DNA of 64,000 bases from Chrysomallon squamiferum (taxonomy: Eukaryota; Mollusca; Gastropoda; Neomphalida; Peltospiridae), in contig CM022673.1 of the NCBI GenBank assembly GCA_012295275.1, forward strand, positions 27,227,761-27,291,760. The letters are read 5' to 3'. The notes below the pieces were generated by a model. The model made no database searches, was not told the DNA's origin, and saw only the letters and a list, made by a program, of their open reading frames with translations. This document shows positions 1-12,481 of the stretch, one piece after another. Each line of letters begins with the position of its first letter. Positions within the stretch are counted from its first letter, which is position 1. The position numbers and the translations under genes are program-made.

Positions 1-9
1 TGTTTTCAG

Positions 10-2081
10 AACAGTGATAAAGATGGATGTGACTACACGATTCTAGAACTACACAGATACTGTGATCTGCTGGCCACTGGTGATCCTCGTTGTGTTGAGA
101 CTTTGTTCCTGCATGAATCAAGTCTAGTGAAATGTTCCCAAGAGTGGAGACAACTCAGGGAAAAGTCTGAACTCTTCCTGACAAGGTTTGTCTGCCAAGT
201 TTAGCGTAATTTTACACCAAAAATATATTGTTGCAGTTAGGACAGTAGTATTTCTTTTAAAAATAGCTGCCTAACAACTGTTTCCAATTCATACACACAA
301 TTGTTTTGATTCAGATTAAAATATGTATGATATGTGTTAGAATCAGGTTAGGATTAGGGTTAGAGTTAGGATTTGGATTACTGTTATAGATATTATTAGA
401 TTAGGAGAAGAAGCTATTGAAATTCATTTCAGAGAGAAAAAGTAATAATTGTAAAATTCTCCACAGAATTAAAAAGAACATTAAGAAGAATATAAATTCA
501 AGGCTTAACTAAATAAATTTTGCAGGAAATTTTTCACTAAAAAATAATTTAAAAATTTGAAAAAATTAAGTAATTTGTTTTACTAGACAGTGCCTGGACA
601 AATATCTTCGAGATGCACTAGGATCAAATGGTGTAAAACAGTTGTCGAAGTGGAAAGACCTGAATCCTGAAACAAAGGAAGTACCTACAAGAATTAAGAA
701 GCTGGTATATATCATAGTCAGACTTCTTCAAAATGCAAGGTATGGTTCTTTTAGGCACTTAGCATACTGAACCAAAATATTTGCTTTTGACAAATACAAT
801 AGATGTTAAAAATAATGAAATATAAACAAAATATTTGGATGAAAATTTATTATTAGTTATGATTTCAATTTTTTGTTTTTGTTTTTAGTATTTCATAATT
901 ATTTCTAACAGCATTATTCATCAAAAAAATAAATAAATAAAAATAAATAAAAAACATTACTAAAATTAAAAGTGTTTGCACCAGTCAAAGCTTAGCTAAA
1001 ACCTTTTAACTGAACATGGTTTTTAAACACAGCTGAGTAAGAACATTTACACAACTTTTGTTCTTTTCTAACTCTTCAAGATGTTTTGTTTGTGTTGTTA
1101 TTTTTGTTTTAAACAATACTAGTTAAGACACACAATCACACACATACATACATACACAAAGACACTCACTCAGGATGTTGTGTGTATTCAGAAGTGTATG
1201 TGTGTGTGGATTGGTGTTGACTGGTTTTTTCACTGCTAGTGTAGCCACATATTTATACACTCAAGATGTAGGTTGTTTTGCTGTTTGTCTGCATAAGCAC
1301 ACAAAAAATATGTGTTTTTTATTTAGAGATATCATTCAGGGTGTCCATCTTAAAGTATTCCGGGAAGCTGGTTCAAATGAACATCAAGTACTAAAGTCCA
1401 TTAGACAGGATCAGAAAACAATAGATGATATGTGGAGCATAATAAAGAGGTACAATATGTAGATAATAAATGAATGTTTAATAGATTAAAGTACTAATGC
1501 ATTAAATGAATGAAGAAGAAAGAAATATTTTGTTTAACATCAACGTTTTTTTTCAATCTTATATATGCTTTTTTTATATATGTTATTGAAAATGTCCATT
1601 CAGATAATGAGAAAAATTCCAGATAGAGGCTATACAATAAAATCCTTTTATTCCACTGATCTGAAACAGATTTTTTATTGGTGTGGTCACAAAAACAGGA
1701 CTACACATACCAAGGCCTTTAATGAAATGGTGCTTAACACCTTTTGGACAATTGAGAAGGTTATCATCATTACCATTTAATCCAAAACAACCTAAGAGTG
1801 ATATATGCGTTGTATATTTATTTTGAAATTTTCTTTGAAGGTTACAAATAATATATTTGTTTGATATATCTAAATGCACCTACCTATCTAATCTAACAAT
1901 CTATTGGTCTACATAAACATACATATAATATTGTTTTTCACATTAAATTTTATACAGTCTTATGGATGAGGTGGAACAAGGAAAAGATAATGTTACCATG
2001 GATACAACAGAATCAAAGAAACTTGTGGAAAAATGGCTTCTTCAGTTAAGATATGATGACTTCCATTTGCATTCACTATGA
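10..2081 (+). CDS. Predicted nucleotidyltransferase, RlaP/YcgL-like (PF10127 type), C-terminal part
   Basis: Four coding exons can be joined in frame: 10-185, 587-739, 1327-1449 and 1958-2081 (TGA at 2079-2081), each with AG acceptor and GT donor. The first exon follows an acceptor at the window edge, so the 5' end lies outside. The first exon reads DGCDYTILELHRYCDLLATG then DPRCVETLFL. This matches the second conserved block of the pol-beta-like nucleotidyltransferase family (D-x-D-x-x-x-x-E-L then a NP/DP-x-x-x-E-x-L-F motif). The catalytic GS(R) and DxD block expected upstream is not in the window. Exons 2 and 3 hold the helical part (KKLVYIIVRLLQNAR) typical of the family's HxxRLL region. 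An AATAAA at 2325-2330 is a plausible poly(A) signal. The family placement is from motif memory; the substrate is unknown. Confidence 0.72.
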
Positions 2082-4072
2082 ATGACGTGATATGAAAAAC
2101 ACTGTTTTTAATGACATTATACAAAAAATTCAAATGGAAATAATCACTATCACTGTTCTCAACCAAATGAACATAAAGAAAAAGAGATAAAATGAAAGAA
2201 GAGAAATCACAGAGAAATATTTTAAAAGAAACTTCAAACCACATTTTCTGTGGGATGGAAACTTTCTCATTTATGTAGTTAAACAATTTATAAGTTTTCC
2301 AGATGACATTCAGTTTGTTTTATTAATAAATCTGTAAATGATATCTTGTGTTCAAAACCAACTGCAATATGTAACTTTGTCCACATTGATATAACCTGTA
2401 TGTATAAATAAGATGTATATTTTTTTATTTATTAAAATATGAAATACAAACTGAAATTAACTTGGGCTTTCTTTGTTGTTAAACATAAAACTAATTTTCC
2501 TTTCTTCAACATTTTTGAAGGCTGATGTTTTTATTTCAGTGTGTTAATATTTTATATTGAAAAGTTTAATTTCAAATATATCATCTTATGATGTTTATTT
2601 TCCAATTAAAAAATATGTACAAATGTATGTATAAATATACATTAAATGTTTGCATTTAAACCAGAGTATGTCAAACATAAAAATGGAAAGAGTAACAAAA
2701 TCACAAAGTATGCAAAACACTTTATTTTAATACTTGTGACACTAAAAGTGAAACTGTAGCCTTAACACTAGTAGGTAAACTTAATCAGCAGCTTATATAT
2801 AAATACACATATATATACACACGCACACATACATACATATACACAAACATACACACATATATGTACACAATATATAACATACATGCATATGTATGAATGT
2901 ATACATGTATGTATTTATGTATTTTTGTGTATGCATGTTGTCTGTGTTTGAGTGTGTGTGTTCTTGTGTACACATACACACACACAGACATACGTACACA
3001 GACAGACTCATGTATATACATGTTATTTATTGCAAAGTTAACATGATGGCTTCCGTGTTAAAGTAACATCTAAAAATATTCATGCAAATATAAAATCCAA
3101 CAAAAATATGTATTATGAAATATTATTGCATATATAATATTATATAATCACTGGATGTACAAAATACTGCTCTTTTCTAATATATACATGTATATCAAAA
3201 GTATGTATTTGTGGAGTAATTTTGTACAACTATTTTAAAACAATATTCTTCATTTTTAACATTTAGTTACTCTGCTGTGAATTTTCAGGCCAAGTTTCAT
3301 GTGCATAAGTTACGTAAGTTTCCTCCTATTTAATAATATTTGATATTGCATATATTATCATCTAATAGTTTAAATCTGTTGTTTTAAACAATTAGGCCCA
3401 TTTTTAATTTACAAACATATTAACAAAACAGAGACAAGTATTTCTGTCTCATTGTTTTTCTTCTTTTTCTTTTTCCTTTTAAAAATATTTTTATCCAATA
3501 TGTATATTAAAAACATACTTTTATAAAATTCAATAGGATCTATAATATGTAAAAAATGTATTTATTCTATTATAGTTTGTGTATGAGTTAAAATTGCAGG
3601 CAAGAAAAGTTAAAAAGCTAGACATTCCAAATATATAAAATTTCAAAAAGCCATATTAAATACTGATAATCAAGATGAAGTATATGTCTGATATCACAGA
3701 ATGTTTATCATAGGTAGAAATAATTTTTTCAGGCTAATACTCACAACCATTGCCAGTAATTACAAATATTTTGGGGGGTTTTGAAATTAAAATCTCCTCA
3801 ATCTGTTTTAAGGGACAAGATCAGTTACACAACAAATCAGTGTATTTCAAAGAATCACAATCATGTGAAAGCAAAAAATTTAAACATTCTCTGAGATTCT
3901 CTGTACATTCTGATTAACTAATGTAATGTTTAAATAGTGGTGGAAAATGGTTTTTAAAAAGAATAAAATAAAATACTAAATCACTCCAGAAAGTACAGTC
4001 CAAAAAAAAAAAAGAGATATTTAAAAAAAAAAATTTGATGGTTGTGTTGTGAAATTTTAGTGATTTGCTTCT
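2082..4072. other. AT-rich convergent intergenic region
   Basis: Holds the 3'UTRs of the two convergent flanking genes (AATAAA at 2325-2330 for the left gene). A degenerate TA/CA/TG microsatellite runs from about 2795 to 3020; its apparent reading frames on both strands are low-complexity artefacts. No coding exon is supported. Confidence 0.6.
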
Positions 4073-5886
4073 TCATACAGTGACTGGATTTCCACTTCCC
4101 ACATTCTGATACTCTGTGTTGTACATTTTGGGAGCAGTCATTATAGATTTTGTTCCTGGTTTAGGTAGGTTATATGGAGTATCGACAGGACAGTAGTAAT
4201 TTTCTTTCATCTTCACATCAGATGGAGTGGTGTATGAATCCTGATGCAGTGTTTTCAGACCCCTAAAATGAAAAACAAAAATAATTTAATGGCATACCGA
4301 AATGAGTCTTATGACGCAAATGTAGTAATGTAAAATTCTAACAGGAATAGATTTAAAAAACTAGAACATAGAAAAAGTGTTAATGAATTAACTGGTTGCT
4401 TGAAAATAGAAAAGTCAGTTACTTACATGTACGGCACAGGAACCATGGCTTTAGGTAATCTTGGAATTTTAGTTGCTGTCTTGAAAACCATTGTGTCTCT
4501 CATTGGTAGCCTTTCCCTGGGCACTGATGCTTTAGGCAGAGGACTGAAAAACAACAGCAGATAATTTGTACAATATTCAGATCAGATCAGTTTGGATGTG
4601 CACAAATTGTATGAAATACAGATACAGTAAAGCATTTGTTATTTAGTCATGGTAGTATGTTTACTGGTTTCTCTTGGTTTATGTGCAGTCTTAGAAATAA
4701 GAAAGACAAAATGTGCTTACTTGTGCTTTTGGCCATGGCCCCAGGCTTTTGGATATTCTTCACAGTCCCAGTATGTTGCTATATCCTTCTTAGGATATTT
4801 CTTCATTTCATCTGGTCTAAATCTCCTGTGGTCTTTTTGTGTGACTGACAAATATGGATCAAGGTTCCGCAACAAGGCTTGGTCTTTCACATAATACGGC
4901 TGACCTTGGAGTTTAGGGTTTTGTGTGGTACCTTTTCCATACTGAAAATAAAAATACAAACTTTATATATGTTAATTTATTATAGTAACTTATTCAGCAA
5001 AGGTTTTCTATTACTCTTAAAGAGAAAAAATGTTAGAATTTCAAAGAGTATTTAGTTCAATAAAAAAAATAGTAAAAAATAAAGAATAATAATAAATTGT
5101 TTTTCAAAAAGATATTTTTCATATAATTATTTGTACTGAATTATTAAATAAAATGCTTTTTAAAAGATCAATACTAATTAAAATGAAATCTACTTTAAAT
5201 ATTCCATTTTCAATAACAGATGAAAATAAAATCTTTTTTTTAAATGCATGTTAACAAACATCTCTGTATACAAGTTTCAACATTCAGTATTATTTTTATA
5301 AGCTTTTCTGCATGTAGTAACATAATTTTCTATATCTGAAACTGATAAAATGTAATAATTTGCTCACCTTTGTTGGGCCTTCTTTGTGGTGATCTTGTAG
5401 ATTGAATGGCTGGGGGCCAGCAATTTCATCAAAGTTGTATTTGTCTGGTAAGCCTTTCCTTGCACAGAACTGATCTTGTTGTTCTGTTTTTTGGTTTCCC
5501 ATAGTTAATGGTTTTCTCCAGCCTCCCTGACCAAGCTATAACATATAAAACAAAATTATAATAACTGTTGGCGATTAAAGTGCACCCTGTGCACACGAAA
5601 TAAAAAAAATCTAATAAATATCTTTATTATTTTATTGTTTTGGTGTTTCTTAGTTAAAAGGTATGACAATAAAATAATATTGTTACAAAACATATGAATA
5701 TCATCATTATATACCTTTGCCAGATTGGAGTTGTAATGTTATTATAGTATATGGCAAGTTGATAGCTGTAATTGTTTTCATGTATTAAAAGAAATTTCAA
5801 GAAAATCAATCTGCTCTGTACATGATGTTGTCATGCCATTTGGCTTTTGCTAACAATGAAGAATGACTATAAATCCTATAAGTAAA

Positions 5887-5919
<33 letters not shown>

Positions 5920-6717
5920 ACAATAAATTACTGACAGTATTATTCTTCCCTTATTTTATCATTTACATTTTTATATATGTGATAATAATTTATTTATGTC
6001 ACAAATAAAACAATTATATGAGTGTATACAACATGTTTTGGGACTACATACTTATATCATCAGTCATCCATCTGAATAGACATTTAGCATTTAAAAAATT
6101 TAAAAGTCACCTTTTCAGCAAGATCTTTGACATAATCGACCTTCCAGTGCCCTGGTGCCTTTTTATGCAAGGGAAAGTCATACAGTTGTCCTTTATATTT
6201 TTTGTCATGAAAATCTCCATATGTTGTATCATAGGCTCTGTCCTTAACAATTTCATCTGGTTTTGCTAGAGTTGGGGGAAGAGGCTCTCGAATCCATGTC
6301 TGTTAAAAACAAAATAATGGAATATAGTTGAGATACATTTAAAAAAAAAAAAAAAAAAAATTTAGTAAACATTAAATCATGTATCTTTGATAAACAAATA
6401 ACTGGCAGTGAAACAATGGTAACAAAATATTAAATATATATATATATAATTAATAAATATTTGATATCAATAAGTAATGAATAAACTTTTTACAGCTGTT
6501 TATTATAATCTGTCAGTTATAAATTAACCATCTGAATTTTTATTTAAAGTGAACTCTTGGGTAAATTTCTCATGGGCATATAATCTAATAATTTGGGTAT
6601 CAGTCCACAATGATGTTAATTTAGTGTCATATATGAGAAGAGAGAATAGATGCAACTGATATTGTTTTTGGTGTTGCTTTGCTGTATTTTGTTTTGTTGT
6701 TGTTGTTTTGTGGGGGG

Positions 6718-6749
<32 letters not shown>

Positions 6750-7118
6750 CTATCCAACGTATTTTAGTATTTTATAAAAATAAGGTTACTAGTGGGATAT
6801 GATCCAGATACATATAAATCTTGTATCATGCATGATCTACTTATTGTTCTGTATAAATGAACAGTTCGAAAAAAAAATGTTTTGTATATAAAATATATGT
6901 ATTATGAATCATAAAATGAAAAATGTCAGAATATTGTCATTGACTGATACATCTAATAAATTAAGATAACTATCAAAACAGAACAGTTTTAGAACATCTA
7001 TAGATACCTTGAATTCTGAATCCGGAAAATAATAACCAGGACGGTACTGATGTCCAATTCCTGTGCTCGTTTGATTCCAGTCCTGCCTTCCTTCACTCTT
7101 TAGCTCTTTAAAACTCAT
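4073..7118 (-). CDS. Uncharacterised Pro/Tyr-rich 331-aa protein, possibly axonemal
   Basis: Six exons join in frame on the minus strand: 7008-7118 (ATG 7116-7118), 6111-6299, 5368-5535, 4721-4941, 4427-4543 and 4073-4262 (TGA). The total is 996 nt, 331 aa. All junctions are GT/AG and phases agree. There is no signal peptide, membrane segment or coiled coil. The protein is basic, rich in Pro, Tyr, Lys and Gly, with short repeated-looking motifs such as YRPGYYFP, WIREPLPP, YNLPKPGTK and a C-terminal MYNTEYQNVGSGNPVTV. This composition and the short proline-tyrosine motifs resemble small microtubule inner proteins of cilia and sperm flagella (SPMIP/CFAP type), but I do not recognise a specific orthologue. 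It lies 2 kb from TMEM237, head to head. The gene structure is secure; the function is speculative. Confidence 0.8.
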
Positions 7119-8542
7119 TATTGTATTATTCTAGCATTTATTATTAAATTCTTCGTTAATAAAATTATTGTTGCTTGAAGCTAATCTGATAATGAGACAA
7201 ATGATCGTTAAAAAAATATATATATATCAACAGTATCATTCACCTGTTAAAACTAAGGAACTCGCTTCCTTGGTTACCAGTAAACGGATACCGTTAAATA
7301 CTGAAAAGACCGTCAATGAACCATTTTGTTCACACACGTAAACTGGTTTTGTTAATTTCATTTACGATAGTTGTCAGCATTATTTTATTTAGAAAATTAA
7401 ATAGGCAACCAATACTGCTTTTGAATGAAAAACGAATTTTTAAGTGATTTTAAAATAATAATAAAAATGATGATACTATCGGTGTATTTTGCAGCTATAT
7501 ATAACAGCTATTTTTATTTATTTATTTATTAATTATTTCTCATAAATGTATTATTATATTCACTAACGCCTTTCCTACAGATTAAACAATTTATGAATTT
7601 TCTTCTTGACAGAAATATAATTTAGAAAGACGATTTTTCTGCGAAGATTTATACAATTATAACTGTCTACTTAATTATTGACTTTATGATATTATGTTTA
7701 GTCGGGTGCACTTTAAAAGATAACATTGAATTACTGACAGTTTCGGCGAATGACATTTGTGGTGACCATCTACATTACAAATGATTTATGTGGCGTATTT
7801 ACTATATTTCCATTAACACATAACACTTTTATGTAATGCTATTAATTTTTTTTTTTTTATTTATTTATTTTATTTTTTTTTTAAAGAAAGAAAGAAACAA
7901 CCGTCGTTTTATTGTTATAATTACCAAGATGAAAACTGTAATTTCGTTATTATTTTATTATTATTATTGTTTTGTTTGTTTGTTCTTTTTTTTTTTTAAA
8001 TATTAAAACAATATAACCTAAAATACTTAGATACATTAAAAATCAGGCACAAGAAAGTAAGTCCCGAGGATAAAGATCACAGATGTGTTTGGACAAAGTT
8101 CAGAAGACTAAAAATAATTTGTGACAATACAAGAACTTGTTGCCTGGTCATTAAGGCTGTTGGTTTAAAACTACGGTTTCACAAAAAAAAAAAAAAAAAA
8201 TGAACTTACTCGTTAAATAGTTAATTGCAGTGGTAATTCTATTAATGTTATTGTTGCTGTTGTTGATAACGTCGCAACTGTTTATTTCAGAAAAATGGGT
8301 ATTAAATAAATTATTAAATAAAATAAAATATTATAAACTGTAAGTAATAACTAAGTAAAACGTACTGATTTGATAATTAAAGTACACAAATTCACCTATA
8401 TTTTTATTTAGTTATTTAAACGTTTTGATGTGTAATGATTTACATCTAATTTTGATCCATTTCGGTTGTTGAAGATGTAGGTAAATGTTTAACGATATTT
8501 CTAAGGGCGATAAGTCATGAATCATTAATCAAGAGCCAAAAG

Positions 8543-8601
<59 letters not shown>

Positions 8602-8932
8602 ACAAACATACATTGAAATGCTGGTAATATATAATAAAATTCTAAAGAGAATATATTAATAATATATTTAAATATAGAAAATATAACTTGTTTTCGGAAA
8701 ATTAAGTGTGGTATTGCATTTTGTCTATTATGAAAACTATTTCATGCACCATTAACCACTTAAATTAATGAGTAGGCAATATTTTTAACTTAATTTAATT
8801 TTATGTAATTTAATGCATGTATATATTTGTTTGTATTGTTTCTTTTTCACAGTAGTTACAGATTTGGTGAAAAAAATATATGTGCATGTGTATGTATGTG
8901 TGTATATGTAATTAAATAAATAAATATATATC
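7119..8932. other. Divergent intergenic region between the Pro/Tyr-rich gene and TMEM237
   Basis: AT-rich sequence with homopolymers and a (CA)n tract at about 8546-8599. It must contain the upstream regions of both divergent genes. No TATA box, CpG-rich core or extra coding exon stands out. Confidence 0.5.

Positions 8933-9018
<86 letters not shown>
8933..9018. repeat. (GA)n microsatellite just upstream of TMEM237
   Basis: About 86 bp of nearly pure GA dinucleotides ending 68 bp before the TMEM237 start codon, so it lies in the promoter or 5'UTR. A GAGA tract so close to a start could influence nucleosomes or transcription, but that is inference. Confidence 0.95.
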
Positions 9019-9020
<2 letters not shown>

Positions 9021-9086
9021 AACCAATTTATTTTAGTGTTATGAAAACTTTTGGCACGGATTGGTAATATTTTCCTTCGCAACAAA

Positions 9087-11528
9087 ATGGCGCTGGAAGG
9101 CAAAGACAATAACACCGAGTCGAAAAAACCACCAATTTCACCGAGGCCGAAAGACTGTGGTGACATCCCTGATGTCAAACCTGTCAAAAAGAAGAAGAAG
9201 AAGAAGCTGTCAGATTCACAGGATGTAGATCAAACAGATGAAACTGGAGAAACGAAGCCTCGGAGACGCCGTCGCTCGCAAAGTGCAAGTCAAGACACGG
9301 ACGCTGAAGTAAACGAATGTAGTAATTTGTCCAGTGAGAAACCAGTGACACCCAAGAAAAAGAAAAGAAAACCCAAACTGAAGACTACAGATGGTGATCA
9401 GGATAAGACGAAGACAACTACTGAAACAAAAGAGGTAAAACTGTCATTATGAATTATCCCTTCACATTTCCCCTTCCACTGACTGCCAGCTGTATTTATA
9501 GGAAGTTGCAAATTTATAGTACATCTATCGCATTTAAATTTTAATTTGCACTATAGTAATGCCAACACGATTTCTTTTTCTGTATATCTAGCACCAGATA
9601 ACTGTTACAAATAAATAATTATGTTAGAGTCATTTAGTTTTAAAACAATAACAACAACAAAAAATGATTGTTATTTTATAATATAATACACTGATGTACA
9701 GGTTGAAGTTAAAAAACCCAGTGCACATTTTTGCTTTATCAGATTGTGTTTTAATTTTCCAAGGATGTAGGTGGCAGCAAGGCTAGTTTGTTGACAAATG
9801 GCACTGCAGCAAGCACACCAAGAAAGAAGAAAGGAAAGAAGAAGAAAGCTACAGGACATGCTGTGCATGCTGATGATGAATATCTGGACAATGGTTTAGC
9901 TGCTGACTTAGCTTGTGTTAATGATGATATAATAAAAGACAATGATCTGAAAGAGGAACCATTATCACTTGTAAACCTTCAGAATAAAGCAAATCTTAGA
10001 AGTGAACCTACTCCAAAAGTATATATTGAAATCAACAGTAAGTCTGTTATACTTTGCTAATAATATATATTCTATAAATTTCCTAGAAATACTTTTCATT
10101 TTGAATAAATTCTTATTCTGTAATATGTACTTTTCTGGTAATTAATTTAAAACTTTGTAATACATTCTCTCTTTTTTTAACAATATGCTTTGTAAAATTT
10201 GTTGTCAACTGAATATTCAACCTACAGATATAATATACATTATATACCATTTCATTTCCACATTCTGTTTCTTTAAGTCTCAATAAACCAAAAAATTCAT
10301 ATTTGATTTAGAGGAGTTCACTGTGTGTGCATGTGTGTGTGTGTTTTTTTTTGTTGCCATTTCATTACATCTTTTTTTATCATTTACACTACGATCTTTA
10401 TTAAAAATTTAAAAAATCTTCATTTGCAGGAGGTTTTAAAAAAGAAAGTAAAACACAATATGCAAAACGAGTAGCAGCACAAGAAGTAGAAAAGATAGGA
10501 TTGCCTGAACCTTCGCGTCAAACAACCATAGACTTTGCACTGTCAGTGCACCGGTTCTCAAGACTTTCTGTTTGTTTATTCATGGACTTACAGCGGGCAT
10601 GGCTTTGTGGCATGTTGTTATTGTTTATGTACTAAGTGCCTACGATGACTTTGACTTCCTAAGCCACTACCAGCCTCTTGCTTTGCCAGTGCAATGTGTG
10701 TTTTATCTTTTACTTGTTTTCTGTACAGTGTCAGCCTGTGACAGGTAAGGTATTCTGGTTTCTTCTTTCTTTTTTTTAATTTACTGTTATTATAAATTAT
10801 CTCCAGATTAATTGGTAATACCATATTCCGGAAATTTCAGTTCACTGATGTCAAGAATAAAACAACAGCTATTATTATTATATATTTCTAAAGCTATACT
10901 TAAGCTATTGTATATATATATAAACATATTGACAGCAAAAGGTGTTTTTTTTTATGGGTTTTTTCACATTTTAAATGCTATCACAGTGAAAAAGAAATGC
11001 ATCTTCATGAATTTATTATTTTATTTTAAAATACAATGTTAATATATTCCTGTTTTTTATTGGCAAAACAAAGTTTAATAGCTGTAATTTTATTATTATT
11101 TATTTGATGTTACAGTCACAGCTTGATTGATCCTGATTTTGTAATCTGGTTAAAACAAATTATTTTTACATAATTTTAAAAACATTTAAAAAAAATTAAT
11201 AATGGTACATCATGAGAATTAACTAGTTTAGTAAAACATACTGAAAGATTTTCCCCTCATTTCCATTTTTTAATGTAGCTGAGTAAACATTTTTTGTTAA
11301 ATTTATGGTTTTAAAATAATAAATTATTTGGAATTGTTACTAGATGTTTTACTATATTCATTTTGAGAAATAAAAGAATATGAAAAAAGCAAAAAACAAA
11401 GGAATATGTTTTTAAAAAAAAGATGGGCTAAGCAGAACATAAGTGATCAACAAAAAACATAATCATAACTTAATATATTTGTTCTTTTCTCTATTTTATT
11501 TTTATTTTAATTTTTAAAACTTTTTACC

Positions 11529-11585
<57 letters not shown>

Positions 11586-12481
11586 TACAGACATATATAT
11601 GTATATATATTTTAACTCTTTTTTTTCAGATGGGATATAGGAAATTTAAACGTAAAATTCCTTCTTAAAGCAGTAACATTACACAATGGTGCTGTATCCA
11701 TCTTAATATATTTTGCTGCAATTATTGTGAGTGTCACTGTAGTTTCAACCGAAGACAGAATACACCTCTATTATACAAATGAAGACTTGTGGAAAGATCA
11801 GAGTGTAAGTTTTAATTAGAAAATTATATTAGCAGGTAATATGGTGAGAAACAATGAATTAAATGGTAAAATATATTAATCACTGTTTAATTTTTTTTAA
11901 TTTTATCAATAAATACTAGATTTTCATTAAAAAGAAATTGATATTAAAGGTTGTTACAAGACAAGAAAAAGGTTTTTTCCACATCAAAAAGTACTACATT
12001 TAGAAAAACCCATTAAAATTAAAAATAAAATAAAATGTTCATACCAATAGTTGTTAACATTCTTTTTCTTTTAACGTATGGTTTTTAACTTCTTATTTAT
12101 GATATAAGATTGCTAATTAAGTAATTTTTTCACTTTTATATATATATATATTAGAAATTTTATATCAGAAATTTATGTAATAATGTACATATGTATGTGT
12201 ATTCATTCTTTTATTATTTAGATTACTGTAATAATAATAAAAAATAAAAACATAGCGACGATTTGACACTCCTTGTTAGCAAATTTTAAATATTTCAGGT
12301 TCGAGAATCGGAACTAAGTAGCTGGCGAATAATGAACACTGCCCGAGGTGTATTAGCCATCCTGGGATGGTTTGTTCTGTCAATCACACCGAATGCCGAC
12401 AGACTAAGGAAAAGTTTACAGGAAGGGGATGATGATGACGTTCTCTTGGGCAATGAGGTCTGCATGATATCTCCTGCTTGA
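9087..12481 (+). CDS. TMEM237: TMEM237, ciliary transition-zone tetraspan protein (apparent 1-nt frameshift in exon 3)
   Basis: Five coding exons: 9087-9434, 9764-10037, 10430-10744, 11630-11804 and 12299-12481 (TGA). The start ATG at 9087 has a good context (AACAAAATGG); the frame is open further upstream only through the GA repeat side. Exons 1-2 encode a long hydrophilic Lys/Ser-rich N-terminus with basic clusters (KKKKKKK, RRRRR, KKKKRK). Exons 3-5 encode about four hydrophobic helices, including LFIHGLTAGMALWHVVIVYV, VFYLLLVFCTVSACDR, ILIYFAAIIVSVTVVSTEDRIHLY and GVLAILGWFVLSIT. The HG-x-x-AG-x-A-x-W and DRIHLY motifs are characteristic of TMEM237 (ALS2CR4). In vertebrates it is needed for transition-zone assembly and is mutated in Joubert syndrome. 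Exon lengths sum to 1295; one extra base in the TTT at 10565-10567 would join the upstream and downstream halves into 431 aa. This is probably a sequence error, otherwise a broken allele. Confidence 0.88.
11533..11582. repeat. (CA)n microsatellite in the last-but-one TMEM237 intron
   Basis: About 50 bp of AC dinucleotides ending about 50 bp before the exon 4 acceptor. Confidence 0.9.

Noticed and set aside
345-380. Telomere-like AGGTTAGGATTAGGGTTAG run
   Set aside because: Only a few degenerate TTAGGG units in an intron; far too short for an interstitial telomere.
2785-3021. Cys/Tyr/Val-rich minus-strand frame, and the Ile/Tyr frame at 34214-34525
   Set aside because: Translations of TA/CA/TG dinucleotide repeats.
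10554-10593. A 40-bp mini-intron (GTTCTC...TTACAG) in TMEM237 exon 3 to explain the frame change
   Set aside because: It would remove the conserved CLFIHGLTA residues of the first membrane helix and is too short for a normal animal intron.
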